Positions 3,990-6,792 of a stretch of DNA of 6,792 bases are shown here, one piece after another. Each line of letters opens with the position of its first letter. Within the stretch, counting starts at the first letter, position 1. Source of the DNA: Caldilineaceae bacterium (lineage in GTDB: Bacteria; Chloroflexota; Anaerolineae; Caldilineales; Caldilineaceae); contig JAPKMV010000185.1 of the NCBI GenBank assembly GCA_026645635.1, positions 1 to 6,792 on the forward strand, read 5' to 3'. The notes beneath the pieces were generated by a model that saw only the letters and a program-made list of their open reading frames with translations, made no database searches and had not been told where the DNA came from. Both the position numbers and the translations under genes were made by a program.

Positions 3990-6792
3990 TCATCCTTCCA
4001 CTACCACCGCCACCCGCGCCAGCCCCATCACCTGCGCCGCGCGCAGCCGATACAAGCCATCCAGCAGCAGGTAGCCGTCGCGCACGCGGCGTACCGTGAG
4101 CGGCGGGCGGATCGCGCCGTCGCGGCGCGCGCGGGTGATGGCGTTGTCGAGTTTCGCCGGGTTGAGCGCCATGCCTTGCTGCGCCGGCCGCAGGCGAATC
4201 TGCTCGACGGCGATCTCCACCACTGGCAGCGCCACGGGTGATGCGGTGACAGGCGGCTGGGCGACAGATGCTAGGTTGGATGCGGTCATGGTCAGGCGGA
4301 AGCCAGTTGCCTCCTCGAACTCAGCTTGCAGCGCAGCAAGCTCGCCCGGAGATGCCACCGCGTCGATCGTCACTGCCACTTCGCTGCGGTCGAGAAAGAT
4401 GCTCGGTCCCTTGACGACGCGCCAGCCGCGCGCCTGGAGCAGCCGCCGCACCGCGTCGAGAATCGCGCCCTGGTTGGGCTGCGGGTTGATGCGCAGCGGC
4501 CAACCGATCTGCTGCGCCAGCCGGTCGATGGCCGCCATGTGACGCCGACCGACCTGCGCAGAGATGAACGAGAGCACGATGGCATCGTCTTTGAGGCTGG
4601 TTTTGTAGAGCGTCGTATCGGCCAGCGCACGTCGAATCGCGCTGTACGCGGCGTTGATCTCCAGCGGCTCCGCGCCTGCGGCTGCACCATGCGGCGCCGC
4701 ATCTGCGCTGTCTTCCCTTGACCCCTCAACCAATGCCATCTCCAGCGCGTAGCCGCTGATCTCCGCAAAAGATGCGGCAATGGCCCCCCGCTGCGAACGG
4801 GCTGCATCGTTCGGCGGCGCAACCGTCACGGCGACGCGGCGCTCGACGCGGTGGATCGCCGGTCCCTTGCGCACTGCCCAACCGGCCGGCAGACACTCGG
4901 CGACCAGGGCATTGAGCGCCGCCTGATTGGCCTCCGGTGCAATTTCGAGGGTCCAGCCGGTGCGGGCGGCCAGATCAGCGAGGGCATCGGCGAAGCGCGC
5001 TTGCGCCACGTCGGGGAAGTCGAAGGTGAGCGTCAACACGTGGTCGGCCAGGCGGTAGCCGGTGCGGCGCAGCCGTGCCTCGGGCGGGAAGTGTTGGTTG
5101 GCGACAGCCAGCGCCTGGTTCGGCTCCATGACCGCGGGCGCGTCGCTCGCGGCAACCGACGCCGTCAACTGCGCCAACGCCGCGCCGGCCGCCGCAGCGC
5201 TCTCCAGCACCGCCAGCACATCCTCCGGCCAAACCTCGATCTCCTCACGATCCGCCGTCTCACTCTCCCAATCGTCTGATCGCCCAATCTCCAATCTCAC
5301 CCACTCCGCCCCCTGCACCAGCGCGCGCCCCACCACCGCCTCCCCCTCGGCGTTGCGCACCAATAGCCAGCGTCCGGTCAGATCGCCGTGCGCGGCCATC
5401 TGGCTGCGGCGGCGCAGGGTAAGTTCCACCTGGCCGCGACTGCGCAGGCGGTAGGCGTCGGGATGGGCAGGATCGACAGCGAAATAGCATGGGTCGTCGG
5501 CGAGCGCTGCGGCCAACTCAGCGCGCTGGCGCGATGTGGGGCCGGGCTGACCGCCCCACCAGGTCTCGGCCAGCGTCGCCAACGCAAACAGGGCGCCCCC
5601 TTCCTCCTGTTCCGGCGCGGCGCGCACCAGCGCCTCCCACAGCCGGCGCAGGTCGAGCCGCCGCCCGCCGCCGATACCCGGCGCGGTGGCGGGCCGCACC
5701 ACAGGCGTGAACTGGAAGCCAAAGCTCTGGCCGGCGCGGGGCAGACGCACGCGCCGCCCGCGCGCGCGCAGCGCCTCGCCCAGGCTGGCGCGCGCCGCCT
5801 CGTCGCCGTGGACGAGAAAGACCTGCGCCGGGTCGAGCGTCTCCACAAAACTCACGAGTTGGCCGGTGTCGGCATGAGCGGAGAGCGAGTAGGTGGCGAG
5901 CTTGCACTGCACATCCACCTTGTCTTTGCCCAGCCGCAGCGTGCCCGATCCCCGCTGCGCCATCTCCTGCAGACGGCGCCCCGGCGACTCCTCATCCTGG
6001 TAGCCCGTCAGCAAAATGGCGTGTTCCGGGCGGCCAGCCAGCGCACGGGCATAGGCGACCGACGGGCCGCCCGCCAACATGCCGGAACTGGAGACGATCA
6101 CCGCCGGGCCAGGCTCCCAGATCAGCGCGTTGCGCTGCGCTGCGGAGGTCACCGGCTGGATCGACTCGTTGAAGAAAGCAGCGCCCTGTTCCTGGAGCGC
6201 GAGGGGCAGCGTCTCCGGATGGCGGCTGTACGCCTCGCAGATGGCGCGCACCATGCCGTCGGCCCAGACCGGTGCGCCCGCCAGTTCGCCGCGGCGTTGA
6301 TACTCTCCCAGGGTCAGCAAAATTTCCTGGGCGCGCCCCAGGGCGAAGGCGGGAATCAGCACCTTGCCCCCCGCCGCGGTGATCGCCGTGACCGTCTCCA
6401 CCAGGCGCTGCTCCTCGACGTGACGGTTGGCGTGGAGACGGCCGCCGTAGGTGCTCTCCAGGATCAGGACGTCGGCGCCAAAGCGGGGCGGGCGCGCGCC
6501 GTCCACCGTGCGCTGCGGGGAGATGGAGATGTCGCCGGAGATAAGCACGCGACCCTCCGCCGAAGCCAGCCCGATCATGGCTGCGCCGGCGATGTGGCCG
6601 GCGTGGAACCAGGTGGCGGTGAGGCCGGGCGCCAGGGTCAGCGGCTGATTGAGCGCAACCGGCGTGAACGCGGCCATCAGCCGGTTCGTCGCCACCTCGT
6701 CGAAGAGGGGCAACTCGCCCTCTTCCTCCAGCCGTGCGGCCATGATGCGCCGCGCATCCTGGTGCAGCACGCGCGTCAGCTCGACGGTCATG
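3990..6792 (-). CDS. MBL/beta-CASP ribonuclease fused to tandem modules and a ParB-like domain (5' partial)
   Basis: The visible 933 residues start inside the metallo-beta-lactamase fold, so the real start and the HxHxDH motif lie beyond 6792; the first Met seen is internal. Present are motif 3 (AGHIAGA, His66), motif 4 (ISGD, Asp87), beta-CASP motif A (LESTYG, Glu112), ALGRAQEIL, SSSGMLAGG, motif B (SLSAHAD, His306) and motif C (LVHGD, His328). His in motif C marks the RNA-processing branch (CPSF73/COG1236), not the DNA-repair branch. The core ends near 362. Residues 377-550 are unrecognised, with a conserved-looking LATLAETWWGG segment. Two homologous modules follow (about 578-685 and 730-835), then a Pro/Ala linker and a ParB-like domain (857-933; DGYLLLDGLYRLRAAQ). 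The predicted role is RNA cleavage, with the C-terminal half binding nucleic acid. It is closed by a strong terminator. Confidence 0.9.
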   Translation of the reverse strand, partial: MTVELTRVLHQDARRIMAARLEEEGELPLFDEVATNRLMAAFTPVALNQPLTLAPGLTATWFHAGHIAGAAMIGLASAEGRVLISGDISISPQRTVDGARPPRFGADVLILESTYGGRLHANRHVEEQRLVETVTAITAAGGKVLIPAFALGRAQEILLTLGEYQRRGELAGAPVWADGMVRAICEAYSRHPETLPLALQEQGAAFFNESIQPVTSAAQRNALIWEPGPAVIVSSSGMLAGGPSVAYARALAGRPEHAILLTGYQDEESPGRRLQEMAQRGSGTLRLGKDKVDVQCKLATYSLSAHADTGQLVSFVETLDPAQVFLVHGDEAARASLGEALRARGRRVRLPRAGQSFGFQFTPVVRPATAPGIGGGRRLDLRRLWEALVRAAPEQEEGGALFALATLAETWWGGQPGPTSRQRAELAAALADDPCYFAVDPAHPDAYRLRSRGQVELTLRRRSQMAAHGDLTGRWLLVRNAEGEAVVGRALVQGAEWVRLEIGRSDDWESETADREEIEVWPEDVLAVLESAAAAGAALAQLTASVAASDAPAVMEPNQALAVANQHFPPEARLRRTGYRLADHVLTLTFDFPDVAQARFADALADLAARTGWTLEIAPEANQAALNALVAECLPAGWAVRKGPAIHRVERRVAVTVAPPNDAARSQRGAIAASFAEISGYALEMALVEGSREDSADAAPHGAAAGAEPLEINAAYSAIRRALADTTLYKTSLKDDAIVLSFISAQVGRRHMAAIDRLAQQIGWPLRINPQPNQGAILDAVRRLLQARGWRVVKGPSIFLDRSEVAVTIDAVASPGELAALQAEFEEATGFRLTMTASNLASVAQPPVTASPVALPVVEIAVEQIRLRPAQQGMALNPAKLDNAITRARRDGAIRPPLTVRRVRDGYLLLDGLYRLRAAQVMGLARVAVVVEG
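3993..4223 (-). other. ParB-like domain at the C-terminus of the beta-CASP protein
   Basis: Residues 857-933 read as a short ParB/sulfiredoxin-like fold: VEIAVEQIRLRP, a helix, GAIRPPLTVRRV, then DGYLLLDGLYRLRAAQVMGL and a final hydrophobic strand. The DG-x-x-RL-x-AA core (Asp911, Gly912, Arg915) fits the family's phosphate-binding turn, but the canonical GERR box of chromosome-partition ParB proteins is not intact. There is no helix-turn-helix after it, so this is not a partition protein. Nuclease or NTPase activity cannot be assumed. Confidence 0.7.
4287..4604 (-). other. Second copy of the tandem module in the beta-CASP protein
   Basis: Residues 730-835. Shared landmarks with the first copy, about 151 residues apart, are LAQQIGW / LAARTGW, PNQGAI / ANQAAL, GWRVVKGPSI / GWAVRKGPAI, EVAVTI / RVAVTV and a closing TGFRLTM / SGYALEM. 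The predicted pattern is strand-helix-strand-helix-strand followed by a helix. The family is not recognised; a divergent KH-like RNA-binding fold is one possibility. Confidence 0.7.
4737..5060 (-). other. First copy of the tandem module in the beta-CASP protein
   Basis: Residues 578-685, homologous to the second copy over its whole length by eye. It begins with a hydrophobic strand (HVLTLTFDFP), then a helix leading to LAARTGW. An Ala/Asp/Ser-rich linker (686-710) separates the copies. The divergence of the two copies, with retained core motifs, points to an old duplication under selection. Confidence 0.7.
5263..5300. repeat. CCCAATCT-type short repeat inside the coding region
   Basis: CCCAATC (5267), CCCAATCT (5283) and CCAATCT (5291) occur within 31 bases, in a stretch with lower GC than the surrounding gene. 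It encodes residues 498-510 (VRLEIGRSDDWES) in frame, in the unrecognised region between the nuclease core and the modules. It resembles the short-unit dispersed repeats seen between genes in this window in style, but not in sequence. Chance remains possible. Confidence 0.35.

Noticed and set aside
3990..4223. Chromosome or plasmid partition gene (parB)
   Set aside because: Only the ParB-like fold is present, fused to a nuclease. There is no helix-turn-helix, no neighbouring parA and no parS-like site seen.
6789..6791. ATG at 6791 as the true start of the beta-CASP gene
   Set aside because: The sequence starts in the middle of the metallo-beta-lactamase fold and lacks the HxHxDH motif, which must lie upstream; the gene is cut by the window edge.

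Overview
The window is high-GC bacterial DNA. Every supported gene lies on the minus strand, so reading in transcription order runs from high to low coordinates. The genes, the GC-rich codon use and above all the degenerate palindromic intergenic repeats suggest an environmental bacterium of the Chloroflexota type. This is an inference; there is no rRNA or other phylogenetic marker here.

Layout in transcription order. (1) 6792-3990: the 3' part of a large gene for an RNA-type metallo-beta-lactamase/beta-CASP nuclease. Its N-terminal HxHxDH metal motif is off the window. The nuclease core is followed by an unrecognised region, two copies of a roughly 105-residue alpha/beta module, and a C-terminal ParB-like domain. 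A strong intrinsic terminator at 3989-3955 closes this unit. (2) 3919-3275: a class II aldolase/adducin-family (AraD/FucA-like) protein. (3) 3157-1901: a glycerol-1-phosphate dehydrogenase of the EgsA/AraM family. Genes 2 and 3 are probably cotranscribed but are separated by a 41-bp-stem hairpin repeat. (4) 1906-1731: a 176-bp inverted-repeat (MITE-like) element. (5) 1585-617: an AraC-family regulator with its own promoter and a perfect palindrome in its leader. (6) 586-518: another inverted repeat. (7) 469-167: the C-terminal third of an ACR3-type arsenite efflux permease with no N-terminal part, so a gene remnant, ending in a terminator-like hairpin. (8) 48-1: the first 16 codons of a gene that runs off the window, preceded by an extended -10 promoter.

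The aldolase and EgsA can be read as a small carbohydrate or polyol-phosphate unit: the Bacillus subtilis homologue of EgsA (AraM) lies in the arabinose operon with araD. EgsA makes sn-glycerol-1-phosphate, the backbone of archaeal-type lipids. No local gene shows where that product would go. The AraC regulator's targets are unknown.

The most notable items are the architecture of the beta-CASP fusion protein and the repeats. Three different palindromic repeats built from short GC-rich units occupy three successive intergenic regions. Two of them supply the stop codon of the gene that ends there, and the third sits beside the truncated arsenite permease.
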